Below are positions 44,268 to 52,394 of a DNA stretch of 64,000 nt, piece after piece. Positions within the stretch are counted from its first letter, which is position 1. Every line of letters begins with the position of its first letter. The position numbers and the translations under genes are program-made. The stretch is from Arcobacter sp. F2176. GTDB lineage: Bacteria; Campylobacterota; Campylobacteria; Campylobacterales; Arcobacteraceae. The notes beneath the pieces are model-generated. The model saw only the letters and a list, made by a program, of their open reading frames with translations. It had not been told where the DNA came from and ran no database searches. The stretch is from contig NZ_PDJV01000010.1 in assembly GCF_004116465.1 (NCBI RefSeq), positions 56,525 through 120,524 on the forward strand. Reading direction: 5' to 3'.

Positions 44268-44834
44268 CTATCTTAGTTTTATTGCAAGAAGAGTTAAAAA
44301 ACTCAAAGCCTCAGGAAGAGAAAATGTAGCATTTTTTATATCATTTTGTTTTGGGTCAATTAAATAGTTTTTTGAAGTTTCAAAATTGGCTTTTTGTAGA
44401 TTGTTTTTTACAAATACAGATTGTTCTAAATCACAAGTTTTAAAAAGTGCCTTTTCAAGGTTGCACTCTTCAAACCCAGTATCTTTAATAAGTGAATTTA
44501 CAAATTTAATTTGTCTCAAATCCAAAAGATGAAAAGAGTTTTGTGAAATATTGCAAGAATCAAATTCTACATTAAAAGGTTCTTCACAAGAGCTCCAAGA
44601 TATTCCAAGAAGTTTTGAGTTCTCGAAAGTAACATCATTAAATACACAATTTTTCAAAACACTCAAAGACAAATCACAAGATATAAAAGTGCACTCAGTA
44701 AACTTACAGCCTTGAATAAGACTTTTAGAAAAATCACATTTTATAAAGGTGCAGTTATCAAAATAGATAGAATCAAAGTGTTTATCATCATACTCAATAA
44801 ACTCTTCTTCCCAATAATCATTTGTTTTAAACAT
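44268..44834 (-). CDS. pentapeptide-repeat protein (Qnr-like fold)
   Basis: A right-handed beta-helix of repeats A/C-(D/N)-(L/F)-x-x, for example FDNCTFIKCDFSKSLIQGC and CNLEKALFKTCDLEQSVF. It has 188 residues with a break near the middle (GISWSSCEEPFN) and a C-terminal helix. Length and layout resemble Qnr and MfpA proteins, which mimic DNA and protect gyrase from quinolones. That role is not shown for this protein. Many repeats carry Cys at the position where Qnr often has Cys or Ala. Confidence 0.82.
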   Translation of the reverse strand: MFKTNDYWEEEFIEYDDKHFDSIYFDNCTFIKCDFSKSLIQGCKFTECTFISCDLSLSVLKNCVFNDVTFENSKLLGISWSSCEEPFNVEFDSCNISQNSFHLLDLRQIKFVNSLIKDTGFEECNLEKALFKTCDLEQSVFVKNNLQKANFETSKNYLIDPKQNDIKNATFSLPEALSFLTLLAIKLR

Positions 44835-44940
44835 ATATAATATTCTTTTTAATTTGATTTTATAGTATTTGCTAATAAAAATAACTGAAAACTCCTAAAA
44901 TAACACATCTTTTCTTCTTTACCCTAGCTTTTTAAAATAA

Positions 44941-45090
44941 TTCAGGTATACTGAATTTAATTGAAAGATGATTTCGAATTTCATCTATGGCATGCTTTAT
45001 ATTGATAACCTTTCGTTGACAGTAAAATCACTCCACAAGATAGCTTCATAATTAGATTTTATATAGCACAAGTAAAATTGTGTATCAACA
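44941..45090 (+). promoter_or_regulatory. structured 5' leader of the cold-shock gene
   Basis: The 268-base region before the cold-shock gene has three hairpins: TTCAG/CTGAA (44941-44955), AGATGA/TCATCT (44966-44986) and CACAA/TTGTG (45067-45082), the last about 20 bases before the start codon. Cold-shock genes often have long structured leaders that act as RNA thermosensors. The promoter position is not identified. Confidence 0.4.
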
Positions 45091-45102
45091 AAAGGAATTA
45101 CA

Positions 45103-45321
45103 ATGGCAGAATTAGTAAATGGATCAGTTAAATGGTTTAACAGCGAAAAAGGTTTTGGATTTATCGAACAAGAAAATGGTGGGAAAGATGTATTCGTACA
45201 TTATAGAAACATCAACAGTACTGGATATGGTAGAGTTTCATTAGAAGATGGTCAAAAAGTTACTTTCGAGGTTGCTCAAGGTGATAAAGGTCTTCAAGCA
45301 GAAAACGTTACTGCTCAATAA
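45103..45321 (+). CDS. CspA family cold-shock protein
   Basis: A 72-residue OB-fold RNA chaperone. RNP1 is KGFGFIEQ and RNP2 is DVFVHYR, with the conserved [11 protein letters not shown] start. It binds single-stranded RNA or DNA and is typically induced by cold. AAAGGAATTACA precedes the ATG, and a hairpin terminator follows. Confidence 0.96.
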   Translation: MAELVNGSVKWFNSEKGFGFIEQENGGKDVFVHYRNINSTGYGRVSLEDGQKVTFEVAQGDKGLQAENVTAQ

Positions 45322-45331
45322 TAATGTTATT

Positions 45332-45356
45332 TTATAAGCGGTCTTTCCGCTTATAA
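45332..45356 (+). terminator. hairpin after the cold-shock gene
   Basis: TTATAAGCGG pairs with CCGCTTATAA over a perfect 10-bp stem with loop TCTTT, 11 bases after the stop. The T-run behind it is weak. Confidence 0.65.
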
Positions 45357-45392
45357 CTCTTCAAATATACTTAAAATATCAATCTATCTATT

Positions 45393-46478
45393 TTACTTCT
45401 CAGATTTTTGTGATAAAACCCATAATTCAACTTTTTCATTCTCTCTTGAATCAGTTCGTTGTGTTTTTTTCGATGAAGCTCTTACATCTCTTCGTAAGTG
45501 TAACTCTTTTCTAAAACGATTATTATTTCGTAACTCTTCTATTATAGGATGAGTACTTTCTGTATCAAACACTTGAGCTAAATTTGAAAATATTAAAACT
45601 ATTTTTCCTTCAGCCTTAAGATGCTTTTGTGCCTGTTCAAAAAATCTAGGAAATAACTCTTCTTCATAATAAATAGCTTTATCAAGACCTTCTTCTAGTT
45701 TATGTTTTGCTAATAACCAAGGAGGATTAAAAACAATCAAGTCAGCCATAACATCACAATTATCAAACAAATCACCATGATTAAGTGTAATTTTGTTTTC
45801 ATATCCCAATCTTTTACTCTCTTGTTTTACTCCAATAATTGCATTTTTATTTGTATCTGTTGCAAAAATATGTTCAAAACCATTTTGGATTAATTGAAAT
45901 GATAAAACACCACTTCCGATTCCGATTTCGATTACGTTTTCTTTCGAACCCTCATATTTTTTTAGCCACTTATCAAATAATTTTAAGTGGTCAAACCTAG
46001 TTGGAAAGTATGCACCATAAAAGGGATGAAGAGTTATATCTAAAGTTTTAACTTCAATTCCTTTTTCATACCATTGCCATGAACTATTCATTCCTTGAAC
46101 TTCAGGAAAAGAGATATAAAATTCTGAAACCTCTGGATATAATAACTCTAACCAACCAATCTTGGGAGCTTTTTTAACAAGTAGCTTATTATCTTTTACT
46201 TTTAATAACAATCTATGTGAGGCTTCTCTAAATGCACTTCGATAGTCTCTTTGTCCTTGAAAGCTTTTATCTTTATATTTTTTTAAAAGATTTTTTTTTA
46301 GTTCAGATAAAACTTCTAATCCATTGCTGTAATACTCTTCTACAAGAACATACTTCCCTGTAAGCATCTCTTCAACAGTTGCCTTTGTATCCATCTTACG
46401 ATAGAAATGTATAGCTTCAATTTCTGAAGTTATAATACTTGGTCTATCGGGTTTGATAGATGATAAATCGTTATTCAT
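45393..46478 (-). CDS. class I methyltransferase with NPPW motif
   Basis: A SAM-dependent methyltransferase. Residues after about 190 form the Rossmann core with VIEIGIGSGVLSFQLI (motif I) and LIVFNPPWLLAK (motif IV, the NPPY/W type used for base or glutamine methylation). The first 180 residues form an N-terminal domain I do not recognise, with a GKYVLVEEYYSNGLEVL segment. It stands alone. Whether the target is nucleic acid or protein is unknown. Confidence 0.75.
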   Translation of the reverse strand: MNNDLSSIKPDRPSIITSEIEAIHFYRKMDTKATVEEMLTGKYVLVEEYYSNGLEVLSELKKNLLKKYKDKSFQGQRDYRSAFREASHRLLLKVKDNKLLVKKAPKIGWLELLYPEVSEFYISFPEVQGMNSSWQWYEKGIEVKTLDITLHPFYGAYFPTRFDHLKLFDKWLKKYEGSKENVIEIGIGSGVLSFQLIQNGFEHIFATDTNKNAIIGVKQESKRLGYENKITLNHGDLFDNCDVMADLIVFNPPWLLAKHKLEEGLDKAIYYEEELFPRFFEQAQKHLKAEGKIVLIFSNLAQVFDTESTHPIIEELRNNNRFRKELHLRRDVRASSKKTQRTDSRENEKVELWVLSQKSEK

Positions 46479-46566
46479 ATGATTATGCCCTTTATATAGT
46501 ATCGCAGTTTATTATATAAAGGCTTTGTAATAGTTTGGTTTTTGAAATAATACTAATTTATAAAAA

Positions 46567-46611
46567 GAAGGAGCTTTGAAAATTATAGTTTATTTTCAAA
46601 AAGTTCCTCCT
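46567..46611 (-). terminator. long hairpin terminator after SDR gene
   Basis: TTTGAAAAT (46575-46583) pairs with ATTTTCAAA (46592-46600), and AGGAG with CTCCT beyond a small internal loop. A T-run follows on the minus strand. Confidence 0.65.
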
Positions 46612-46634
46612 ATTATCAAGCTTTTATTTATACT

Positions 46635-47330
46635 CTACCATTTAACAGGCTTAGCAAAACGATCTAAATATTGAAGCCCTATTTTTCCTTCTTGATTAAC
46701 AATAGTATCAACAATATCTCCAATTACTTCTTCAATAGAAAATTTTGCTTCTTCTCCTCCCATATCTGTTTTAATCCATCCTGGGGCTAAAAGTAAAAGT
46801 GCATGTTCTTTACCTTTTCTTGCAGCAAAACTTCTCATAATCATATTTAGTCCTGCTTTACTCGCTCGATAAACATCATTACCACCATTTTCATTATCAG
46901 AAATACTTCCCTGTCCTGAAGACATCACACCAACAACTCCACCTTTATGAACTTTTTCAATAAGTTGTTCAACTACTCTCATAGGAGAAAGAGTATTTGT
47001 AACCATAACTTTGACAAATTCTTCAGTTGAAATTTCACCAATTGTTTCTTTCATACCCTTTTCATTTACAGCACCTGCATTAACAAAAACAAGGTCTAAT
47101 TCTTCTTCTCTAAAATTAGATTTAATAGCTTCTATTTGAGCAGGTATTGTTATATCAAGATATTGTATTTGAAGTTTATCTTTCCATTTTTCAGCCAAAT
47201 CATGAAGTTTTGTTCTCTTACCTTCTCGTATAGTTCCAATTACATTCCAGTTTCGTTTTAATAACTCTTCTACAATAGCCAAACCAATTCCTCTTGAAGA
47301 ACCAATTATAAGTGCAGTTTTACTTTTCAT
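46635..47330 (-). CDS. short-chain dehydrogenase/reductase
   Basis: A classical SDR of 231 residues. The nucleotide motif is IIGSSRGIGLAIVEEL near residues 8-23, NAGAVN marks the NAG motif, and the catalytic set is Ser in MSSGQGS and Tyr-x-x-x-Lys in VYRASKAG. The substrate is unknown. It stands alone with its own terminator. Confidence 0.9.
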   Translation of the reverse strand: MKSKTALIIGSSRGIGLAIVEELLKRNWNVIGTIREGKRTKLHDLAEKWKDKLQIQYLDITIPAQIEAIKSNFREEELDLVFVNAGAVNEKGMKETIGEISTEEFVKVMVTNTLSPMRVVEQLIEKVHKGGVVGVMSSGQGSISDNENGGNDVYRASKAGLNMIMRSFAARKGKEHALLLLAPGWIKTDMGGEEAKFSIEEVIGDIVDTIVNQEGKIGLQYLDRFAKPVKW

Positions 47331-47492
47331 TATCTCTTTTCTCTTTTATAAAATATCTTATCTTTCTATTTGTATATTGTACATCTAATACCCTAAAAAA
47401 ATTAAATTAAATTCTAAATTTTATAGATAATATATATAAATTATATATTTTATACTATTATTTTATTATAAAAATTATTTGGAGAAAATATA

Positions 47493-47856
47493 ATGTTAAA
47501 ACTAGTGATTCTATTGATGCAAAAAAAGCAAAAGCTTTATTGCTAATTGATGAAGGAAATACACACGCTAAAGCAGCTGAGAGTTCGACTCTTAGTATAG
47601 GACAAGTTAAGTATATCCTTACAAAATATAAATCAATAGGTATAGCATCTTTTCCTGCTGAACTTACAGTATTAAAAGAAGAAACTGTGCTTGTTGAAAC
47701 TAAAGAAGATACAGATATATCTAACTTAAAAGATAAAATTGAAGATGTAAAAGAAGTAATTGATGAAAAAAAACCTCAAGTTGAGAAAAAGATAAAAAAG
47801 ATAAAAAAGATAAAAAAATTTCAAAAAAGAAAAATAAAAAAAACAAGAAAAAATAA
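47493..47856 (+). pseudogene. Lys-rich helix-turn-helix protein with two apparent single-base deletions
   Basis: The best ribosome site (GGAG) leads to ATG at 47493, but its frame stops after 17 codons. One added base just after the ATG would read into KTSDSIDAKKAKALLLIDEGN and an HTH-like block (AAESSTLSIGQVKYILTKY). Near 47790, one added A in the AAAAA run would switch the tail to repeated DKK units ending at a TAA (47854-47856) right before a terminator. As sequenced, the frame opens at TTG 47540 and runs to 47905, through that terminator. The family appears to be small DNA-binding proteins with basic tails. Confidence 0.5.
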
Positions 47857-47860
47857 TCTA

Positions 47861-47894
47861 AAAAAGGGGGAGAGAATAAGTTTACTCCCTTTTT
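47861..47894 (+). terminator. terminator after the Lys-rich gene
   Basis: AAAAAGG-GGGAG pairs with CTCCC-TTTTT across a 12-base loop, with a two-G bulge. It begins five bases after the repaired stop codon. Confidence 0.6.
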
Positions 47895-47922
47895 ATCTCA
47901 ATTAACTTATAAAAAAAGCAAC

Positions 47923-48072
47923 TTAGTTGTTTTCATCAGTAGGTGCAGAGTTACCTTCTAGATTTTCATCATTATTATTTTGTGCCTCTTTTTTCTTACG
48001 CTTTTCTTCTTTTTTTTTCTGTTTTTCTAATTCTCGAGCTCGTTTTTCGTAATTATAGTTTATTTTAGCCAT
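47923..48072 (-). CDS. small conserved-looking charged protein (49 aa)
   Basis: A 49-residue frame, MAKINYNYEKRARELEKQKKKEEKR in outline, with a K/E-rich helix and an acidic, Asn-rich C-terminus ending in APTDENN. AAGGATGATAA lies before the ATG. It resembles short lysine-rich proteins that occur across proteobacteria, whose function is unknown. No transmembrane segment. It converges with the Lys-rich HTH gene. Confidence 0.7.
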   Translation of the reverse strand: MAKINYNYEKRARELEKQKKKEEKRKKKEAQNNNDENLEGNSAPTDENN

Positions 48073-48302
48073 TTATCATCCTTATTTTTTTATAAAAGTA
48101 TTCTTATTACATAAAAATACTATTTATCGCTTGTAGGCCTATCTTATCATATTATTTTGTCTATAATATTAAAAAGTGCATAGACATTATTTTTTCTATT
48201 AATATCTAAGTACTTTTTAATTAAAGATTAACTAAAAAAGTAAAATAAATGTCTTGTTTTAGATTTTTTATTTTTATGTTAGAATAATAATAAGGATTTA
48301 AA

Positions 48303-48905
48303 ATGGGAATATTTGAATTAGAAGATAAAGTAATTTGTGAATGTTCAAAAGCACTTTTATTGGCTTTAGGGCAAAAAGATGAGCATACTCAACTACACTC
48401 TGAAAGAGTTGTAGCTATTTCTGAAGAATTAGGTATTTGTATAGGATTAGATGAAACTCAAATAAAAATTCTGCGCATTAGTGCTGCATTTCATGATATA
48501 GGTAAAATTGGTATACCTGATAGAATATTGTTAAAAACTACTCCTTTTGATAATGAAGAATGGAAAGTTATGCAAAGCCATACTCTAAAAAGTGAAGAAT
48601 TAGTAAAAAGTATGCATTTTGAAAATAGTGAAATAATAGCCAATGCAGTCAGACATCATCATGAATATTATAATGGGAAAGGATATCCTGATAAACTCAA
48701 AGATAAAGAGATATCTATATATTCTCGTATACTTTCACTAGCAGATAGTTATGATGCTATGGCATCACCTAGACCTTACCATGACAAACGAAGCCATAAT
48801 GAAATCATGTCAATTCTAGAAACAGAAAATGGAACAAAACATGACCCAGAGTTATTTAAAGAGTTTAAGGAACTTATTGAAAAAAGCAAACAAAAAGTAG
48901 ATTAA
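48303..48905 (+). CDS. HD-GYP domain phosphohydrolase
   Basis: A stand-alone cyclic-di-GMP phosphodiesterase-type domain of 200 residues. The metal and catalytic motifs are HSERV (32-36), HDIGKIGIPD (64-73), HHHEYYNGKGYP (the HHExxxGxGYP signature) and LADSYDAMAS. No sensor or receiver domain is attached, so its control must come from partners or expression. It stands alone on the plus strand. Confidence 0.92.
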   Translation: MGIFELEDKVICECSKALLLALGQKDEHTQLHSERVVAISEELGICIGLDETQIKILRISAAFHDIGKIGIPDRILLKTTPFDNEEWKVMQSHTLKSEELVKSMHFENSEIIANAVRHHHEYYNGKGYPDKLKDKEISIYSRILSLADSYDAMASPRPYHDKRSHNEIMSILETENGTKHDPELFKEFKELIEKSKQKVD

Positions 48906-49369
48906 TTTCTTAGTGTGGCTATTAATTTATTTGAATCTTTCAAATAAGAGAATACATCAAAAATCGATTTTACTAAAATATCACTATTCAACAAAGTTTC
49001 AGTACATAAGCCCTCATCTTGTAAAACTGCAATGCCCAAAATAGACTCTTTTAACATCAATTTATCATTTCGTCCATTTCCCACACTTAATGTTGTAGAA
49101 GACCCTAGATTTTTGATAAACTCTAACTTGCTAACATCTTGAGAAGACTTTGCTATTTTTATAACTTCACAATTTGTATCTCCAAGCTCTTTTTCTACAC
49201 TTCCATAAGTATCAGCAGTAATTACATAAAAATTAAAAGAGTTGGAAAGTTCATTTATGCTTTTTTCAATACCTTCAATTAATTTACCATCAATAGCGAT
49301 TGTACCATTATAATCAAATACAACATTTAAAATCTCTATCTCTTCTCTTGAGGGAATATTTACTTTCAT
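48902..49369 (-). CDS. HAD superfamily hydrolase, soluble P-type-ATPase-like
   Basis: A 155-residue HAD phosphatase-type domain. Motif I is NVVFDYNGTIA, with nucleophile Asp but Asn in place of the usual second Asp. VITADTYGS is motif II and VGNGRNDKLML motif IV, as in the phosphorylation domain of P-type ATPases. Such soluble relatives have unknown substrates. The start overlaps the upstream EamA gene by four bases (ATGA). Confidence 0.8.
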   Translation of the reverse strand: MKVNIPSREEIEILNVVFDYNGTIAIDGKLIEGIEKSINELSNSFNFYVITADTYGSVEKELGDTNCEVIKIAKSSQDVSKLEFIKNLGSSTTLSVGNGRNDKLMLKESILGIAVLQDEGLCTETLLNSDILVKSIFDVFSYLKDSNKLIATLRN

Positions 49370-50241
49370 TTTTTATCCTTTTTACTTACTAAAATACCAC
49401 CAATTACAATAAGTATAATACCTAAAAAAGTATACATATCAGGTAGTAAATCTCCTAACAAATACCCAAAACCAATAGCAAAAGGAATATTTGTATAACT
49501 TACAACTCCAATAATACTTGCACGACTAAGACTATAAGCGCGAGTAAGAAACCATTGTGAACCAGTTGAAATAATAGCCATCAAAATTAAAAGTGCCCAA
49601 ATATATAGTTCCAAATGTACTTTAAAGTGAACATAAGGAGTGAATAAAAAAAGCCCTATTGGAATAATAATTCCAACTCCCATAAATGAAAGCATAATAA
49701 CTCTTGCATCATAAATATCTTTGATTTTTTTGATAGTGGCATATGCAGCTGCTGCAAAAAAACCACCTAAAACTCCCAAAATATGCTCATAAGATATCTC
49801 AATACCAAAAGGCTTCATTATAAAAACAATTCCAATAAATCCAATAATAAGAGCAAAAAAAGTATTAAGATTGATTTTTTCTTTCATCAAATAATAAGCA
49901 AGTATTGTCACAAAAAAAGGTGAGGTTTTATTTAAAACTACAGCTTCTCCTAAGGGAATAGTAGCAATTGTATAAAAAAACAATAACATAGCTACACTTC
50001 CAAATAATCCTCTTAAAAAAAGTAAATGTAACTTTGACATATCAATTGATACATGATATTTTTTTATAGTAAATAAGATAATTACAATCCCCATTAAGTT
50101 TCTATAAAATACTATTTCAATAGGATCCATACTTTCAGATAACATCTTTGCTAATGCTCCATTAACAGCTCCAAGTAATGCACTTAAAAGCATAAATAAA
50201 ACACCTCTATCTATAAATAAAGATTTTTGTTCACTTGACAT
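49366..50241 (-). CDS. EamA/DMT family transporter
   Basis: A ten-segment membrane protein with two EamA repeats. The first starts at LLSALLGAVNGALAKMLSESM, and GEAVVLNKTSPFFVTILAYYLMKEK is characteristic of the family. The chain has 291 residues. It overlaps the HAD gene, so the two are likely co-expressed. The substrate is unknown. Confidence 0.88.
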   Translation of the reverse strand: MSSEQKSLFIDRGVLFMLLSALLGAVNGALAKMLSESMDPIEIVFYRNLMGIVIILFTIKKYHVSIDMSKLHLLFLRGLFGSVAMLLFFYTIATIPLGEAVVLNKTSPFFVTILAYYLMKEKINLNTFFALIIGFIGIVFIMKPFGIEISYEHILGVLGGFFAAAAYATIKKIKDIYDARVIMLSFMGVGIIIPIGLFLFTPYVHFKVHLELYIWALLILMAIISTGSQWFLTRAYSLSRASIIGVVSYTNIPFAIGFGYLLGDLLPDMYTFLGIILIVIGGILVSKKDKK

Positions 50242-50343
50242 TAAATTCCTTTATAAACGCAATTGTATATAAAATATATAAAAAAGATTTTAAAGGTCTC
50301 TAAAAAAATAAAATATAGAATTTTGTGAGTTAAGAAATAAACA

Positions 50344-50374
50344 AAAAGATATAGATATTAACTCTATACCTTTT
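50344..50374 (-). terminator. hairpin after HiPIP gene
   Basis: TATAGA pairs with TCTATA, extended by AAAAG and CTTTT with one mismatch. It lies 14 bases after the stop and has a T-run on the minus strand. Confidence 0.6.
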
Positions 50375-50387
50375 CTTCTATTTAAAG

Positions 50388-50669
50388 TTATTTAGGAGGT
50401 TCTTTATATAAAGTACACCAACCATTAGCATCAATTGAGCCTTTTACAATTTTACAGGTATTTGTTTCAGCTTCAAAATGCATGCAATCTTTACATGCTT
50501 TTCCATTTTTGGGTGTATCTTGATATTTAAATTGTTCTTTAGAGCCTTTTGCATGAAGTGGAGTTGTTGAAAAAGTTATTAAACTAAGAAAAGTTATACT
50601 TTTAAAAAATTCTCTTCTTTTTAACAGACTACTTAAACTTTTACTGTTTTCTTTAGATTCATGTATCAT
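50388..50669 (-). CDS. high-potential iron-sulfur protein (HiPIP) with Tat signal
   Basis: A small periplasmic electron carrier. The N-terminus carries a twin-arginine motif, KRREFFKSITF near residues 17-27, and a hydrophobic stretch. The mature part has four cysteines at 59, 62, 72 and 85 (C-x2-C-x9-C-x12-C), with G-W-C-T-L-Y at the end. These are typical of small HiPIPs that hold one [4Fe-4S] cluster. The 93-residue precursor is short for the family. It is monocistronic with a terminator. Confidence 0.85.
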   Translation of the reverse strand: MIHESKENSKSLSSLLKRREFFKSITFLSLITFSTTPLHAKGSKEQFKYQDTPKNGKACKDCMHFEAETNTCKIVKGSIDANGWCTLYKEPPK

Positions 50670-50857
50670 TTTTTATCCTTTCTTATGATTACATTATTTT
50701 TTTGATTCTATTGAACACTTAACTTCTAATCTTTTATATAGTCACATAATTATTCTTAAATAAAAATTTTATACCAAATTTAGTTATTAAATAAAGGATA
50801 ATGAACTATTTTATAAAGATAAAATTGCATTCAAATTAGTTAAGAAAAGTAAATATT

Positions 50858-51619
50858 CTAATCTTTTTTTAAATCCATAAACCACAACTTACAGATATTT
50901 TTGTATATATTAATATAAGAATGAAGTTTTATAATATCTTTTTTATTTGCTTTTTTTTGATAATTTATCAATAAAATTTTTTCCTCTTTTTTATTTAATC
51001 CAAATTCAAAACAAAGCGTTGCCAAATCAAAATAACAATCATTTACTCCTGCATATTCCCAATCAATAAATCTGATATCTTTTTTGTTAAAAAGTATATT
51101 CATTGGGTTTAAATCATGATGAGTAGTTACCAATGTTTTTTTATATTTTTGTAATACTTTTAGTTCTTTTTCACAAATACAAATGCTTTTTCGTGCTTCT
51201 TTACTTTTGAGAACTTTTTTATATAACATCAATGGTTTTTCAAAGTCATATGGTTTTTCATCACTCTTTATTGTATGAAGTTTTTTAATCATCTTTGCTA
51301 ATCGCTTTATTTCTTGAGTATTAAGGCTATTTTTATGCTTACCTTTTAAAAACTCACATATCATAAAGTTCTCAGAGGTATCTAAAAATAAAGGTTTTGC
51401 AGCAAGCTTTTTTTTATAAGCGATTTTTTGAATTTTAAACTCAAACTCTCTATTAATATTAACTGTTTCATCACTTATAAATTTTCGTATTAGATAGATA
51501 TTCTTAGATGTTTTAAGTTTATAATTTATATTGCAATAGCCTTGATTTTTAAGTAGTTTAAGGCTAAAAAGAGTTTCGTCTTTAAAAATTTTGCATCGTT
51601 GTAACTTTTCTATAGTCAT
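50858..51619 (-). CDS. aminoglycoside phosphotransferase-fold kinase (thiamine/choline kinase-like)
   Basis: A small-molecule kinase of the APH/choline kinase fold, 253 residues. The catalytic loop is VTTHHDLNPMNILF (HxDxxxxN), followed by IRFIDWEYAGVND with the metal-binding Asp. The gene overlaps the PnuC-type transporter by 38 bases, which suggests that it phosphorylates the imported vitamin (thiamine, nicotinamide riboside or similar) and so traps it. The substrate is inferred from context only. Confidence 0.82.
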   Translation of the reverse strand: MTIEKLQRCKIFKDETLFSLKLLKNQGYCNINYKLKTSKNIYLIRKFISDETVNINREFEFKIQKIAYKKKLAAKPLFLDTSENFMICEFLKGKHKNSLNTQEIKRLAKMIKKLHTIKSDEKPYDFEKPLMLYKKVLKSKEARKSICICEKELKVLQKYKKTLVTTHHDLNPMNILFNKKDIRFIDWEYAGVNDCYFDLATLCFEFGLNKKEEKILLINYQKKANKKDIIKLHSYINIYKNICKLWFMDLKKD

Positions 51620-52196
51620 ATTCTTCTTTCCAATTTTTGTAAGCTATAAAAGCTAAAATAGTGTAAATAATAAATAATAAAGCTGTCAAGTTCAAACTTT
51701 TTTGAATATATATATAAATAGATACAGCATCAATAACAATCCAATAAATCCAGTTTTCCAACACTTTTTTGGCAAGTAAAAAAGTAGCAAAAATAGCAAA
51801 AACAGTAGTAAAAGAATCCATATAAGCAAAACTTGCAGTAGTATAATTTGTCATAATATATCCAAGGATTAATGAAACCGCACAAAGAAGTATAATAATC
51901 TTGATATTCTGAGTTACCCCATAAGTTACAACTTCCAACTCTTGTTCTTCTTTACCTCCATATTTCCAGGAATACCAACCATATACAGCCATGATAAGAT
52001 AATAAACATTTAAAAAAGAGTCCATAAGTAATGAAACATCAAAAAATAAAATAGTATAAATCAATGTAGAAAGAAATGCAGCAGGCCAACACCAAAGACT
52101 TTGTCTAATTGCAAGAAAGATATAAGCAATAGCTAAGAACATCGCTATAGCTTCATAAGTTGTAAGTACATTAAGGGATTCAATATTATTTTGCAA
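51582..52196 (-). CDS. PnuC family vitamin transporter
   Basis: A membrane protein with about seven hydrophobic segments. WCWPAAFLSTLIYTILFF and the VYYLIMAVYGWYSWKYGG motif are the PnuC signatures; the family imports nicotinamide riboside, thiamine or riboflavin. The start is TTG at 52196, and the AAGGAT upstream is far (about 19 bases), so it is uncertain. A kinase-like gene overlaps its 3' end. I searched for a TPP riboswitch upstream and saw none. Confidence 0.85.
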   Translation of the reverse strand: MQNNIESLNVLTTYEAIAMFLAIAYIFLAIRQSLWCWPAAFLSTLIYTILFFDVSLLMDSFLNVYYLIMAVYGWYSWKYGGKEEQELEVVTYGVTQNIKIIILLCAVSLILGYIMTNYTTASFAYMDSFTTVFAIFATFLLAKKVLENWIYWIVIDAVSIYIYIQKSLNLTALLFIIYTILAFIAYKNWKEEYDYRKVTTMQNF

Positions 52197-52394
52197 AAAA
52201 TCTGAGATAGTGTATCCTTTAAAAAATAAAGTAGTATTTATTCGCGAATTATAGCTTTATCTCTTTTAACTTTTATAAATTTTGTCTATTACTATGTGGT
52301 TCTAAATTTTAGAAAAAGTATAAAAAAGCACTTAATAAATAATATTAATATTATTTGTTATAATTATATTATATTTTTATAGGTGAAATACAAC

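Noticed and set aside
44141..44329. 62-residue plus-strand frame between peroxiredoxin and pentapeptide genes
   Set aside because: It covers the peroxiredoxin leader and the terminator hairpin of the pentapeptide gene and shows no domain.
52197..52382. TPP riboswitch upstream of the PnuC-type gene
   Set aside because: I looked on the minus strand for the CTGAGA and ACCTGA-type conserved blocks and did not see them together.
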